Positions 8,801 through 16,885 of a DNA stretch of 64,000 bases are shown here, one piece after another. This stretch comes from an uncultured bacterium. Lineage in GTDB: Bacteria; Bacteroidota; Ignavibacteria; Kapaibacteriales; UBA4661. Positions within the stretch are counted from its first letter, which is position 1. Each line of letters opens with the position of its first letter. The notes beneath the pieces were generated by a model. That model ran no database searches, was not told where the DNA came from, and saw only the letters and a list, made by a program, of their open reading frames with translations. Both the position numbers and the translations under genes were made by a program. The stretch spans positions 1 to 64,000 of the forward strand of contig CALCNX010000051.1 in assembly GCA_937899715.1 (NCBI GenBank). The letters are read 5' to 3'.

Positions 8801-10506
8801 ATGACGGACAAACAGAACCAATTGAAGTTCTCTTGACTGGCGAGGTGGATACAAGCGCTCTCCTGTCGGTGAATCCATCCGCACTAACTTTGCCGCGTAC
8901 ACGGGTCGGAGATGCTTCTACGCCCATTGCGTATGAAATTCAGGGCTGGAGTATTACCTCCACCATTGGTCTAACCGTGTCGGGTGATATTCAAATAGCA
9001 CTATCCTCCACAGGTACATGGCAATCGCGCTTAGAAATACCCACACCACCCCGCCAAGATACAGCAGCATTCCGTGCGGTGGTTTGGGTGCGCTTCTCGC
9101 CCCGTCAAGACGGTACGGTTGAGGGACGCATTACGCATTGGTCGGGTAATTCTGTTGCTGTGCTTCCTATTATTGGTTTTACGCAGCGTGCTTTTATCAC
9201 CCACGAGCCGGAACTTCGCTTGGGTACGATTCCTTTCGGACAAAGCACCATTGCGTCGTACTTCCTCCGCGTAACAAACATTGATGCACCGCTCAGCGTT
9301 ACCGCAGCAACAGGTGTGATGATTTCGATGGGCTTGAATGGTCCTTGGCAAAACAGCCTCACACTCACTCCGCTTGAGAACACAATCTCAGCCCCAATTT
9401 TCGTTCGCTACGAAGCCAGTGCGCAAGGCACATTCATAAGCCGCATCACGCACAGCGTTGGGGCGACAAGCTCATCAATTCTTGTTCGTGCCGATGTCGT
9501 GCAGCCCACAGCAACGTTCCGCGCATCGCAGATTCTGCAAGGAATAATAAATTTCGGCTATGTCCCTCAGCGCTTGAGTTCGACTGCGACCTATTGGTTA
9601 GAAGCCACTAATGTAACAACGCCTGTAACGATTACAGCTTCAAGCGGATTTGCTATTGCTCTGGCAGACAACGGTTCATGGAGCGAATCGCTTACCATCA
9701 CGCCGCAAAACGGGCGCTTACAGCAATATATCTTTGTTCGTTTTCAGCCGCGTTGGGAAGGTATTTTTACAGGAGCGCTTACGCACCAAATGAACGGCAC
9801 AACAGCGACACTCCGTGTGCTGGGTTCATCGCTGAAGCCGACACTGAGCGTTTCAGCAAGCAGGCTTGATTTTGGTACAATTTCCAATGCGCAGTCAGCA
9901 AGCACAGTTCGTTCCTACCAATTGCAAGCAGATGGCATCACACGACCGATTCAAGTTCGCATTCCGCAAGGTGCAGAAGCAAGTCTTAGTGCTCACGGAC
10001 CGTGGTTGCAATCTCTAACACTTACGACCATATCAGCACAAGTTCACGCCACCATTTTTGTTCGTACTACCACAGCGATTATTGGGCGGGAATACCGCGC
10101 AGAAATCGTGCACAGCGCCAGTGAAAAAGAAACATCTATTGTTTCGAGCGTTCTACTGACCGCAAATCTTCCGCAAAATAGCCCGATTGCAAGCGATTCT
10201 CCTGCTGGCATGGCTTCACTTGGTGGCATCGCGCAGGCGCAAAGCTATCCCAATCCTTTCAGCGAAGAAACAACTCTCGTGTGGAATCAGGCGGAAAACG
10301 GCTCGGTGCGATTGGTGGTAAGTGCCGCAAACGGTATGGTGGTGCGGACGCTCCTCCTTCCAAATCTGCCGTCCGGCGAACAGCGCATCCTCTGGGATGG
10401 ACGCGACGAGAATGGGCAGGCGCTCGCAAGTGGTGTGTATGCGGCACAGATTGTTGTGGACGGCAAAAACTCATCTAGGCGCGTAATGATGGTACTTGCT
10501 CGGTAA
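5839..10506 (+). CDS. Giant secreted M12-like metzincin with five IPT/TIG repeats and T9SS sorting domain
   Basis: A 1,555-residue extracellular protein. An N-terminal signal peptide (hydrophobic MMLCIFFLSLAVAFSL then DAQ) is followed by a pro-region and a reprolysin-like zinc protease domain with the full metzincin motif HELGHNFGSPH (His374, His378 and His384, Glu375). Downstream are MSYCH, a likely Met-turn, and several cysteines. Then come five IPT/TIG immunoglobulin-like repeats (7207-8526) joined in part by Gly/Asn-rich linkers, a choice-of-anchor-D-like segment, three or four more beta-rich repeats (each with an LxFGxI-type strand), and a C-terminal type IX sorting domain (AQSYPNPFSEETTLVW ... 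GVYAAQIVVDG). It should cross the inner membrane by Sec, cross the outer membrane by T9SS, and act on proteins outside the cell. The ATG at 5839 was chosen over a GTG 12 bases upstream; neither has a clear ribosome-binding site. A strong terminator follows. Confidence 0.9.
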   Translation: MYPYSTSLPLRSHYVRMMLCIFFLSLAVAFSLDAQTLNLFEPISIGAQTASVRLQSASRRAEQAFSKSSLLSLREDAFRQMLSRKQQNLSLALPIQGRAVNISLQPYNPFTRNATFTAKTASGEVPITLDDDFMLYRGTIDGEKSSQVNMSVSGGKVLITLRSGGQTLTIESVPSSEETSSQNTSDENDGVYALYSSDDLKQARTFSCEAPDVEQDHDHTTQQSSKNGAQLQSAQRLEAEIAIEIDYATYQALGSSQSQATQYAAAVIAAVSQIYERDINTQLLVSHVQVWTTPDPYASLSSTSSVLNSMRSIWSTTQGSINRDLAHLLSSRTLGGGVAYLSALCNRNIGYGVSANLRAAFPIDPGWTTIVVAHELGHNFGSPHTHSCTWPGGPLDRCAIEPGETCIPAVVRSRGTIMSYCHTLSGGISNIDVMFHPQCATLMRTRAEAASCLTAPGVVTPTATITSFSPASGGQGTSVVISGTNFTNVSAVRFGGVAAQSFTVNSPTSITAIVASGASGVIQVVTANNTALSAQQFTFTLPPASITSFSPTSAGQGIPIIITGTGFTGVTAVRFGNTNAAFYTVNSSTQITAVVGAGASGTIQVVTAQSTATSAQNFTFVAPLPPASISSFSPTSGVRGTSVVITGTNFTNVSAVRFGGFAAQSFTVNSATRITAIVGAGASGTVQVATLTNTAFSPQAFSFSGTTNGGNNGGQQLSAISSFSPTSGAVGTAILITGSGFNLASAVRIGGVNAAYFTVLDDTRITAIVGQSGATGVIQVVTPTNTAASSQSFTVTGTNNGNGGNGGNGGNGGNGGQQLAVITSISPTRGGKGTSVVILGTNLQNASAVRFGGSEAQSFTINSPTQITAIVGVGATGAVEVVTPTNTPASSQIFTFPSGVQPMTSALSFPALRINSSFSMNLSLQNTASTGFAFRSVIITGADASDFSIISNSHVVGTTLGGGEIQTLTIRYRPSVSRSRSAIIRLTYDGQTEPIEVLLTGEVDTSALLSVNPSALTLPRTRVGDASTPIAYEIQGWSITSTIGLTVSGDIQIALSSTGTWQSRLEIPTPPRQDTAAFRAVVWVRFSPRQDGTVEGRITHWSGNSVAVLPIIGFTQRAFITHEPELRLGTIPFGQSTIASYFLRVTNIDAPLSVTAATGVMISMGLNGPWQNSLTLTPLENTISAPIFVRYEASAQGTFISRITHSVGATSSSILVRADVVQPTATFRASQILQGIINFGYVPQRLSSTATYWLEATNVTTPVTITASSGFAIALADNGSWSESLTITPQNGRLQQYIFVRFQPRWEGIFTGALTHQMNGTTATLRVLGSSLKPTLSVSASRLDFGTISNAQSASTVRSYQLQADGITRPIQVRIPQGAEASLSAHGPWLQSLTLTTISAQVHATIFVRTTTAIIGREYRAEIVHSASEKETSIVSSVLLTANLPQNSPIASDSPAGMASLGGIAQAQSYPNPFSEETTLVWNQAENGSVRLVVSAANGMVVRTLLLPNLPSGEQRILWDGRDENGQALASGVYAAQIVVDGKNSSRRVMMVLAR
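7207..8526 (+). repeat. Five tandem IPT/TIG-encoding repeats
   Basis: Five in-frame copies of about 80-85 codons lie at about 7219-7470, 7471-7719, 7720-7965, 7987-8228 and 8293-8526. Each follows the same order: TSFSP, SGxxGTSVVITGTNF, SAVRFGG, SFTVNSxTxITAIVG, GVIQVVTxxNTA. Nucleotide similarity is visible between copies. Repeats of this kind usually make stalk-like spacers in surface proteins. Confidence 0.85.
8245..8286 (+). repeat. Short tandem repeat encoding Gly-Gly-Asn linker
   Basis: Nearly five units of a 9-base repeat (GGYGGYAAY) encode a (GGN)n linker between TIG repeats 4 and 5 of the secreted protease. Perfect or near-perfect units can gain or lose copies by slippage without breaking the frame. 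Confidence 0.8.
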
Positions 10507-10529
10507 AAGGATATCGTACTTAGCTAAGG

Positions 10530-10566
10530 AAGGCTGCTGCTCCACCTTTTTGTGAGCAGCAGCCTT
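10530..10566 (+). terminator. Rho-independent terminator after T9SS protease
   Basis: A perfect 13-bp stem (AAGGCTGCTGCTC, 10530-10542; GAGCAGCAGCCTT, 10554-10566) with an 11-base loop is followed by TTG after a T-rich 3' arm. It lies 24 bases after the protease stop codon. Confidence 0.85.
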
Positions 10567-10792
10567 TTGTGCGTCCATTATTAGGGTGCAAGGAAATTTT
10601 TCCACGTCTTCTGCACAACAAAAAGTATGTACAACAAAAAAAAATTCTTAGATTTGTTCCTGACTGCTTCTCTACTGCATCTGCACAAGCGCCCCAAAAC
10701 CATATTGTTGTGTTCGGCTTTGGTGCGCATTATTCAACTCACAGCATTATACACAATCATCATTCACCCATTCAATCCTGACGGGGAGCGCT

Positions 10793-11143
10793 ATGCAAAA
10801 CGAAATTGCTACACTTGAAGAAATGTACACGGTCTTTAATACACCGGTCGTGGGACTTTTTATTGAAGATTATCCGCATCTTTTTCCGATTTTGACCGAT
10901 GCTTACGAGCATATCGTCAAGATTTTCGGCAAGTCTCTGCAAAGCGCAGAGCTTCGCCACGAAACCGAACCAGACGAAGAAAACGAAGCGAATGATTTAG
11001 AATATCTTTCAGTTCTCATCAAAACCAATCTATCTCCCAAAGAAGCACACAAACTCCAAGATAAGTTCGACGATGAGTGGTGGCTGGATGTGGAGGAAGA
11101 TCTAATTGTTATCAGTGTCGAAGTCCCAGAACACGCTGTCTGA
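10793..11143 (+). CDS. Small acidic protein of unknown function
   Basis: A 116-residue soluble protein that I do not recognise. It is strongly acidic, with a run of Glu/Asp around residues 58-68 (EPDEENEANDLEY) and a second acidic stretch before the end (DDEWWLDVEED). It has no signal peptide, membrane segment or cysteine cluster. A predicted helical N-terminal half (EEMYTVFNTPVVGLFIEDYPHLFPIL) precedes the acidic middle. The ATG is preceded by GGGGAGC seven bases upstream, one of the better ribosome-binding sites in the window, which supports this start and suggests real expression. It is the only gene between the protease terminator and the E2 gene, separated from the latter by a 140-base region containing a 17-bp inverted repeat. 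Confidence 0.65.
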   Translation: MQNEIATLEEMYTVFNTPVVGLFIEDYPHLFPILTDAYEHIVKIFGKSLQSAELRHETEPDEENEANDLEYLSVLIKTNLSPKEAHKLQDKFDDEWWLDVEEDLIVISVEVPEHAV

Positions 11144-11154
11144 AATTAATTACG

Positions 11155-11262
11155 AATTACGAATTGGGAATGACGAGTAGATAAAGCATTCTCGTTTGTA
11201 ATTTCTTATTCGTAATTCTGGTGGTGTTCTTGGTCGTAATTTGTAATTCCCAATTCGTAATT
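11155..11262. repeat. 17-bp inverted repeat with internal ATTCGTAATT-type repeats
   Basis: Arms at 11155-11171 (AATTACGAATTGGGAAT) and 11246-11262 (ATTCCCAATTCGTAATT) are perfect complements. The 74 bases between them contain further copies of the motif (TTCGTAATTC, TCGTAATTTGTAATTC). Related AT-rich runs occur before yidC (23038-23063), before the flippase gene (42066-42092) and, more weakly, before purM (36392-36420). It looks like a member of a dispersed intergenic repeat family. Confidence 0.75.
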
Positions 11263-11285
11263 TTTAATCTCCGGAGTCAAGAGCT

Positions 11286-13061
11286 ATGGCAAAAGTTGAT
11301 GTGGTCATGCCAAAAATGGGCGAGTCCATTCAAGAAGGCAAAATTTTGAACTGGCTGAAAAAAGTCGGTGACAAAATTGAACGTGATGAAATTCTTCTCG
11401 AAATTTCTACCGATAAAGTTGATACCGAAGTGCCGTCACCAGTGGCTGGTGTGGTGGCGCAGCTCGCCTACAACGTCGGCGATACCGTCGAAGTCGGTAC
11501 GGTCATTGCCTACATCGAAACCGATGTGAATGCGCCCGTCAGTGCAAGCGCACCTCCTGCGCCCGTAGCTCCACCAGCGCCTGCTCCGGCTCCTGTCGCC
11601 ACTGCTGCACCTGTTGCGGTTGCTCCAGCGCCTGCTCCGGCTCCCACATCTGCTCCCGCTTCCGGCGGCGCATTACTGGATGTGGTTATGCCGAAAATGG
11701 GCGAATCCATTCAAGAAGGCAAAATCCTGAATTGGCTCAAAAAAGAAGGCGACAAAGTAGAGCGCGACGAAACAATTTTGGAAATCTCAACCGACAAGGT
11801 TGATACGGAAGTTCCGTCGCCCGCAGCCGGAATTCTGGCAAAGATTCTTTTCCAAGTCGGCGATACGGTCGAAGTTGGTAAAATTATCGCACAGATTTCT
11901 ACGGGAGCAAGCGCATCCGTGGCTTCTGCGCCCGCCCCGACACCAGCACCCGCTCCCGCGCCTGTGCCAGCTTCCATGCCTGCTCCGGCAAATATCGCTC
12001 AAGCTCCAGCACCAGTTCCCATGCCCGCCCCAGCACTTGTTCCGGCAGGTGAAGTATCTCGCTCATCGGGCGGGCGTTTCTATTCGCCGCTCGTACGTTC
12101 TATTGCCAAGACCGAGGGTATTGCGCAAAACGAACTGGATGCTATTGCCGGAACTGGATTAGAAGGACGAGTTACGAAAACCGACGTAATGGGCTTCTTG
12201 CAAAATCGTGGTAAAGCTCCCGCACCTGCTGCTCCAGTCTATGCACCGTCCGCACCAGCAGCTCCTTCTGCTCCCGCACCTATTGCTGCGCCATCTGCAC
12301 CTGTTGCCGTCACACCCGGCGACGAGCAGATCTACAAAAAATATGGGCAGAACATTGAAATTATTCCGATGGATAGAGTACGTGAGCGTATTGCCGTCCA
12401 TATGGTGCAGTCTGTTCACACCTCGCCGCACGTTACGTTGATTGCTGAGGCAGACGTTACAAACCTCGTGCGCCTCCGCGAGCGCTACCGTGCCGAGTTC
12501 GAGAAGCGTGAAGGTCAAAAATTAACCTTTACACCGCTCTTTATCTACGGTATTGTCGAAGCGGTAAAAAAATGTCCGATGGTCAATGTAAGCGTTGAAG
12601 GAACAAAAGTCATACGCCACAAGAGCGTCAACTTCGGTATGGCAACAGCCCTGCCAGATGGGAACCTCATTGTACCGGTGATTAAAAATGCCGATATGCA
12701 GAGTTTTACAGGCATTGCTCGCAGCGTAAACGACCTGGCTACACGCGCCCGTGCGAAGAAACTCGCACCGGACGATATTTCCGGCGGCACAATCACCCTC
12801 ACAAACTTCGGTACGTTCAATATCCTTACCGGCACACCGATTATCAACCAGCCGCAATGCGCAATCGTTGGCTTGGGCGCGATTGAAAAGCGCCCCGTTG
12901 TACGAGAACTAGATGGCGAGGATGTCGTAACAGTGCGGAGCATGAGCTATATTTCTGTTACGGTTGACCACCGCGTGATTGACGGTATGCTTGGCGGACA
13001 GTTCCTGAAAACAATCGTGGAGACGATTCAAGGTATGAACGAAAATACCGTGCGCCTCTAA
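11286..13061 (+). CDS. 2-oxo acid dehydrogenase E2 component (dihydrolipoyl acyltransferase), two lipoyl domains
   Basis: The core acyltransferase of a 2-oxo acid dehydrogenase complex; it moves an acyl group from E1-bound thiamine through lipoate to CoA. Two near-identical lipoyl domains (about residues 3-78 and 130-205) carry lipoylation sites STDKVDTE at Lys44 and Lys171. Long Ala/Pro linkers follow, then a peripheral subunit-binding domain (about 262-300, YSPLVRSIAKTEGI) and the catalytic domain ending with the active-site motif DHRVIDG. GGAG lies 10 bases before the ATG. The sequence does not settle whether the complex uses pyruvate, 2-oxoglutarate or branched-chain substrates. No E1 or E3 gene is adjacent, so the symbol is left open. 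Monocistronic: an inverted repeat precedes it and a strong terminator follows. Confidence 0.92.
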   Translation: MAKVDVVMPKMGESIQEGKILNWLKKVGDKIERDEILLEISTDKVDTEVPSPVAGVVAQLAYNVGDTVEVGTVIAYIETDVNAPVSASAPPAPVAPPAPAPAPVATAAPVAVAPAPAPAPTSAPASGGALLDVVMPKMGESIQEGKILNWLKKEGDKVERDETILEISTDKVDTEVPSPAAGILAKILFQVGDTVEVGKIIAQISTGASASVASAPAPTPAPAPAPVPASMPAPANIAQAPAPVPMPAPALVPAGEVSRSSGGRFYSPLVRSIAKTEGIAQNELDAIAGTGLEGRVTKTDVMGFLQNRGKAPAPAAPVYAPSAPAAPSAPAPIAAPSAPVAVTPGDEQIYKKYGQNIEIIPMDRVRERIAVHMVQSVHTSPHVTLIAEADVTNLVRLRERYRAEFEKREGQKLTFTPLFIYGIVEAVKKCPMVNVSVEGTKVIRHKSVNFGMATALPDGNLIVPVIKNADMQSFTGIARSVNDLATRARAKKLAPDDISGGTITLTNFGTFNILTGTPIINQPQCAIVGLGAIEKRPVVRELDGEDVVTVRSMSYISVTVDHRVIDGMLGGQFLKTIVETIQGMNENTVRL

Positions 13062-13083
13062 AAAGGACAATACACTTCAATAG

Positions 13084-13130
13084 AAAAGCCTGTCTTTCCA
13101 TGTATTTGTGGTTAAGACAGGCTTTTTTTA
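13084..13130 (+). terminator. Bidirectional terminator between E2 gene and hisA
   Basis: A perfect 13-bp stem (AAAAGCCTGTCTT, 13084-13096; AAGACAGGCTTTT, 13114-13126) with a 17-base loop. T-rich on the 3' side of both strands (TTTTTTTA on plus, AAAA arm giving TTTT on minus), so it can end the E2 transcript and also hisA, whose stop is about 65 bases away. Confidence 0.85.
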
Positions 13131-13196
13131 TAGCCAAGCAAAAAATTTCTCTGGATACGTCGAGCTGCCTGATAAAATTAGGCTTGGTGATAAAAG

Positions 13197-13916
13197 TTAG
13201 AAAAAGCGCTTCAAATCTGCAATAGTGAGTGTTCCTTCATAGAGAGCTTTTCCAATAATTGCACCCCAAACACCGATAGATTCTAACTCCTCAAGGTCGT
13301 GCATTGATGACACTCCACCACTGGCAATAAGATTGAGCTGGGGACGTTCATCGCGAATACGCCGATAGAGGTCATTTGCGGAGCCTTGCATCATGCCGTC
13401 TTTGCTGATGTCGGTACACATCACGTACTTAATTCCTTGCGCTTCATAGTCGGCAAGAAATTCCATGAGAGAGATTTCGGTTATCTCTTCCCAACCACTC
13501 ACGGCAATACGTTCATCGCGGGCATCGGCGGCAAGAATGATTGCTTCCGCGCCCCGCTCTCTGAGCCAGCGCAAGAACATATCTCGATTTTTGACAGCGA
13601 TACTCCCCGCCGTGATTTGGCGTGCTCCACTCTCAAAAGCAATTCGCACATCGTCGTCGGACTGTATGCCGCCGCCAAAGTCCACATGGAGTAATTCCGC
13701 GTGGCGCGTGATTTGCTCCAATGTACGATAATTTACAATGCGCTTTGCTTTTGCGCCGTCCAGATCCACAACGTGCAAGCGTTTGACACCTGCATCTTGG
13801 AAACGCATGGCAACATCAACAGGAAATTCATCGTAGATAGTCTTTGCAGAATAGTGTCCTTGAGCCAGACGGACACATTTGCCGTCAATAATATCAATTG
13901 CAGGAATAATGTGCAT
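13197..13916 (-). CDS. hisA: Phosphoribosylformimino-5-aminoimidazole carboxamide ribotide isomerase
   Basis: Catalyses the Amadori rearrangement of ProFAR to PRFAR, the fourth step of histidine synthesis. The 239-residue (beta/alpha)8 protein starts MHIIPAIDIIDG with catalytic Asp8 and has the partner Asp131 in ILAADARDE. Both phosphate-binding Gly motifs are present (DFGGGIQ and IASGGVSS), as is the C-terminal GALYEG-like IIGKALYEG. The ATG at 13916 is taken in preference to a TTG three codons upstream. HisA rather than HisF is indicated by the IPAIDIIDG start and the spacing of the two aspartates. It stands alone: no other his gene is in the window, and the adjacent minus-strand genes (a kinase hybrid and malQ) have unrelated roles. 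Confidence 0.95.
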   Translation of the reverse strand: MHIIPAIDIIDGKCVRLAQGHYSAKTIYDEFPVDVAMRFQDAGVKRLHVVDLDGAKAKRIVNYRTLEQITRHAELLHVDFGGGIQSDDDVRIAFESGARQITAGSIAVKNRDMFLRWLRERGAEAIILAADARDERIAVSGWEEITEISLMEFLADYEAQGIKYVMCTDISKDGMMQGSANDLYRRIRDERPQLNLIASGGVSSMHDLEELESIGVWGAIIGKALYEGTLTIADLKRFF

Positions 13917-13991
13917 TGTGTACAAAGCGTTTAATCAGGTGAGATAATGCCAAAAGGATAAAAACAGGCGAGAACTGAGGAAACAAAAGCC

Positions 13992-15098
13992 TCATGTACG
14001 AGCGGCGGGTAGTGTAAAGGAGAACGTCGAACCGTGGTTTTTCACGCTCTCGACACGCAAATCACCACCATTTTTTTCAGCAAGTTCACGACAGAAAAGT
14101 ACACCCAGCCCCGTTCCTTTTTCGCCGAACGTGCCAAGCGTGGTAAACTCATTCTCCGGTTCCAGAAGGCGCACAATATCTTCTTCGCTGATACCAATGC
14201 CTGTGTCTTCTACGGATGTGCGGATCATCTGCCCTTCATCACTTGTGCTGACAACAACTTTCCCGCCCAAAGGGGTAAACTTCACAGCATTGTAGAGAAG
14301 ATTCCGCAAGATTGCTTCGGTCATACGTTCATCAGCAAAAATCCGTGTTTCTTCGGGGACGGCGTTCACAAGGGTGATTTTTTTATGCGAAGAATTTGCG
14401 GAGAGAAGTGAAATGACGCGCTGGACATTCGACTGAAGGTCGAAGTTGTGAGGCGTAGCAGACATACCACCGATTTGCAAGCGCGACCACTCCAAGAATG
14501 AATCCAGCAAGCCGTAGGTGGATTGGACGGTTTCGTTCATCAATTGAAGCGTTTCATCAAATTCTTCGGGCGACATTGCGGTATATTTTGCCGCCATCAA
14601 TTCTGCCAGCCCGATAACACCGGTAAATGCACTCTTGAGGTCATGTGTCATCAGCGCGAGAAATTTATCACGGGTGAGCGAGACGGTTGCAAGCGGCGAG
14701 AGCTTTTCCGACATCACACGGCGTGTCATTTCGTGGCGGTCTAAGCGGGCTTGTATTGCCTTGATGAGGTCTTCGGTGCTGAAAGGTTTCCATAAATAAT
14801 CATCTGCACCAAGATTCATACCCTGCCGTATATCGTGCTTCTCCGCCTTTGCCGATAAAAAAAGGAATGGAATATCTGCCGTTTGCGGGCTGCCGCGCAG
14901 AGCGCTCAGTACGCCGTACCCGTCCATTTCGGGCATCATAATGTCGCATATCACAAGACTAGGATGGGCATCCTGCGCCAACTGCACACCTTCAAGCCCG
15001 TTGGAAGCCATATAGGTCTTGTAACCTTCCAGCTTCAACACAAGGTTGATTTGGGTGCGGATGTGCTTGTTGTCGTCAATGATGAGGATGCTCGTCAT
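13992..15098 (-). CDS. Receiver domain-histidine kinase hybrid
   Basis: A soluble 368-residue signalling protein with an N-terminal receiver (about 1-120; D8-D9, phospho-acceptor D52 in CDIMMPEMDG, Lys in LWKPF) followed by a HisKA dimerisation helix (FLALMTHDLKSAFTG, His152) and an HATPase_c domain (N-box NLLYNAVKFTP; G1 DTGIGIS; G2 GEKGTGLGV). Proteins with this order relay phosphate from another kinase, or have their kinase activity set by the receiver. There is no membrane segment, so its input is cytoplasmic. It is 24 bases downstream of malQ on the same strand and is probably co-transcribed with it. No response regulator is next to it. Family is certain; pathway unknown. Confidence 0.92.
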   Translation of the reverse strand: MTSILIIDDNKHIRTQINLVLKLEGYKTYMASNGLEGVQLAQDAHPSLVICDIMMPEMDGYGVLSALRGSPQTADIPFLFLSAKAEKHDIRQGMNLGADDYLWKPFSTEDLIKAIQARLDRHEMTRRVMSEKLSPLATVSLTRDKFLALMTHDLKSAFTGVIGLAELMAAKYTAMSPEEFDETLQLMNETVQSTYGLLDSFLEWSRLQIGGMSATPHNFDLQSNVQRVISLLSANSSHKKITLVNAVPEETRIFADERMTEAILRNLLYNAVKFTPLGGKVVVSTSDEGQMIRTSVEDTGIGISEEDIVRLLEPENEFTTLGTFGEKGTGLGVLFCRELAEKNGGDLRVESVKNHGSTFSFTLPAART

Positions 15099-15122
15099 GG
15101 TTGCTTCTGTTCTCTACAATTC

Positions 15123-16685
15123 TTAAATGGTGGATTCCAGTTTTACGGCTTCTTTTTCAATTGGTTCAAGCCGATTCGCAATTCTTGCCAGCTTGGAAAG
15201 CATGGTAATATGCCACTCGCCAAGCTGATTCGGAAGCAAACGATAGCCCCAATTACCATCGGCTTTACCGGGAAAATTCATACGAAATTCTGTACCCTGC
15301 GTGAGAATATCTTGCAAGGGAATAATGGCATAGAGCGCTGTCGAAAGATATGCTGCGCGAATCATTTCCCATACAACTTCCTGTTCGCTGGAAGCTCGCA
15401 AATACTCAAGGGCGTTGCGTTTTCTATCGTCGCTGCAAGCACGGAACCAACCCAGAGTAGTGTCGTTGTCGTGTGTGCCGGTATAGACTACGCAATCGGT
15501 CTCGTAGTTGTGGGGCAAAAAGGCATCGGTCGGGTCGCCACCTTCATAGCCAAATTGTAAAATTTTCATGCCCGGCATACCAAATTCCTTGCGAAGTGCC
15601 GTTACTTCAGGTGTTATCAACCCCAAATCCTCCGCAATAACAGGCAAATCACCAAAACGCTTTTTCATGGCTTTGAAGAGTTTTTGCCCCGGAGCTGCTA
15701 CCCACTTGCCTTTCATTGCGGTCGGCTCGCCAAAAGGAACTTCCCAAAATGCTTCAAAGCCCCGGAAATGGTCAACACGAACGACGTTATAGAGTTCCAT
15801 ACATTTTTGGAAGCGGTCGCCCCACCATGTAAAATTGTCTTTCTCCATCTGCGCCCAGTTGTAATGCGGATTTCCCCAAAGCTGTCCGGTAGCAGAAAAA
15901 TAGTCGGGCGGTACTCCTGCAACGTGTGTCGGAAGGGCATTGCCATCAAGGCGAAATGCTTCTTTTTTTGACCAGACATCGGCAGAATCGTATGCCACAA
16001 AAATCGGAATATCGCCCACCAATGCCACTCCCTTGCTATTGGCATAGAGGCGGAGTGCTTGCCACTCTGTTGCAAATTCATATTGTAAGAATGTGTGCAG
16101 TTCAATGAGATGAGAATATTTTTTGCGAGCAGCGTCCATTGCTTTTTTCTCGCGCAGACGGTCGCCTTCCTCCCATTTGTCCCACGGTTGCCCCTTGTAC
16201 TTACCCTCTTTGAGCGCGACAAATAGCGCGAAATCAGGAAGCCATGAAGCATTATTTTTACAAAATTTGTCGAAGTCGGTAGTGTCTTTTTTGGTTTTGT
16301 GAGCACTAAAACGAGCGAATGCCTTTTCAAACAAGCCCATCTTGAACGGAATAACTGCGCCAAAATTGACATGGTCGTCGGAGAAATTCGGCAGATGAGC
16401 CAAATCCTCATCCGTCAGATAGCCGCGCTCTTTCAGCGCATCGGGGCTAATAAGCAAATGATTACCCGCCATTGCCGAGTACGAATAATACGGACTGTTT
16501 CCATAGCCAGTCGGTGTGAGTGGCAGCACCTGCCAGAGGCGCTGCTGCGCCGTAGCGAGAAAATCTACAAACTGATAGGCAGATTTACCAATATCACCAA
16601 TCCCAAATCGGCAAGGGAGTGAGGTAATATGCGCAAGCACACCCGCAGAACGCGAGAAAAGACGTTGGAAAGGAGTCAAAGCCAT
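15123..16685 (-). CDS. malQ: 4-alpha-glucanotransferase (GH77)
   Basis: Transfers alpha-1,4-glucan segments between maltodextrins (amylomaltase / disproportionating enzyme) in glycogen or maltodextrin metabolism. The 520-residue protein matches the short bacterial form. The catalytic triad of GH77 is visible: nucleophile Asp305 (RVDHFRGF), acid/base Glu352 (IAEDLG) and Asp406 (THDNDTT), with spacings of 47 and 54 close to those of Thermus amylomaltase. The N-terminal SAGVLAHITSLPCRFGIGDIG and GYGNSPYYSYSA motifs are also typical. The ATG at 16685 was chosen; the open frame extends 23 codons upstream with unconserved hydrophobic sequence. The kinase hybrid follows after 24 bases, suggesting a two-gene operon that may tie carbon-storage turnover to signalling (inference). 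Confidence 0.95.
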   Translation of the reverse strand: MALTPFQRLFSRSAGVLAHITSLPCRFGIGDIGKSAYQFVDFLATAQQRLWQVLPLTPTGYGNSPYYSYSAMAGNHLLISPDALKERGYLTDEDLAHLPNFSDDHVNFGAVIPFKMGLFEKAFARFSAHKTKKDTTDFDKFCKNNASWLPDFALFVALKEGKYKGQPWDKWEEGDRLREKKAMDAARKKYSHLIELHTFLQYEFATEWQALRLYANSKGVALVGDIPIFVAYDSADVWSKKEAFRLDGNALPTHVAGVPPDYFSATGQLWGNPHYNWAQMEKDNFTWWGDRFQKCMELYNVVRVDHFRGFEAFWEVPFGEPTAMKGKWVAAPGQKLFKAMKKRFGDLPVIAEDLGLITPEVTALRKEFGMPGMKILQFGYEGGDPTDAFLPHNYETDCVVYTGTHDNDTTLGWFRACSDDRKRNALEYLRASSEQEVVWEMIRAAYLSTALYAIIPLQDILTQGTEFRMNFPGKADGNWGYRLLPNQLGEWHITMLSKLARIANRLEPIEKEAVKLESTI

Positions 16686-16885
16686 ACTGCTCAAGAAAAG
16701 ATAATGACAGTAAAAGACGGGTAATGAGCAAAAGACGCAACACACCGAGAACATCTGCCCACAAACGTTGTGAAAACGTCGTAATCTAGGGAAATTCGTT
16801 CAATCACACAAGCGATTTATACACAGCATAAACGGCAATCGAATGAAAGACTCCATATTTGAGGTGAATAATACAGACGCGCTCT

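Noticed and set aside
10649..10656. TAGATTTG before the small acidic protein as promoter
   Set aside because: It lies about 140 bases upstream and has no TTG partner at 17-23 bases.
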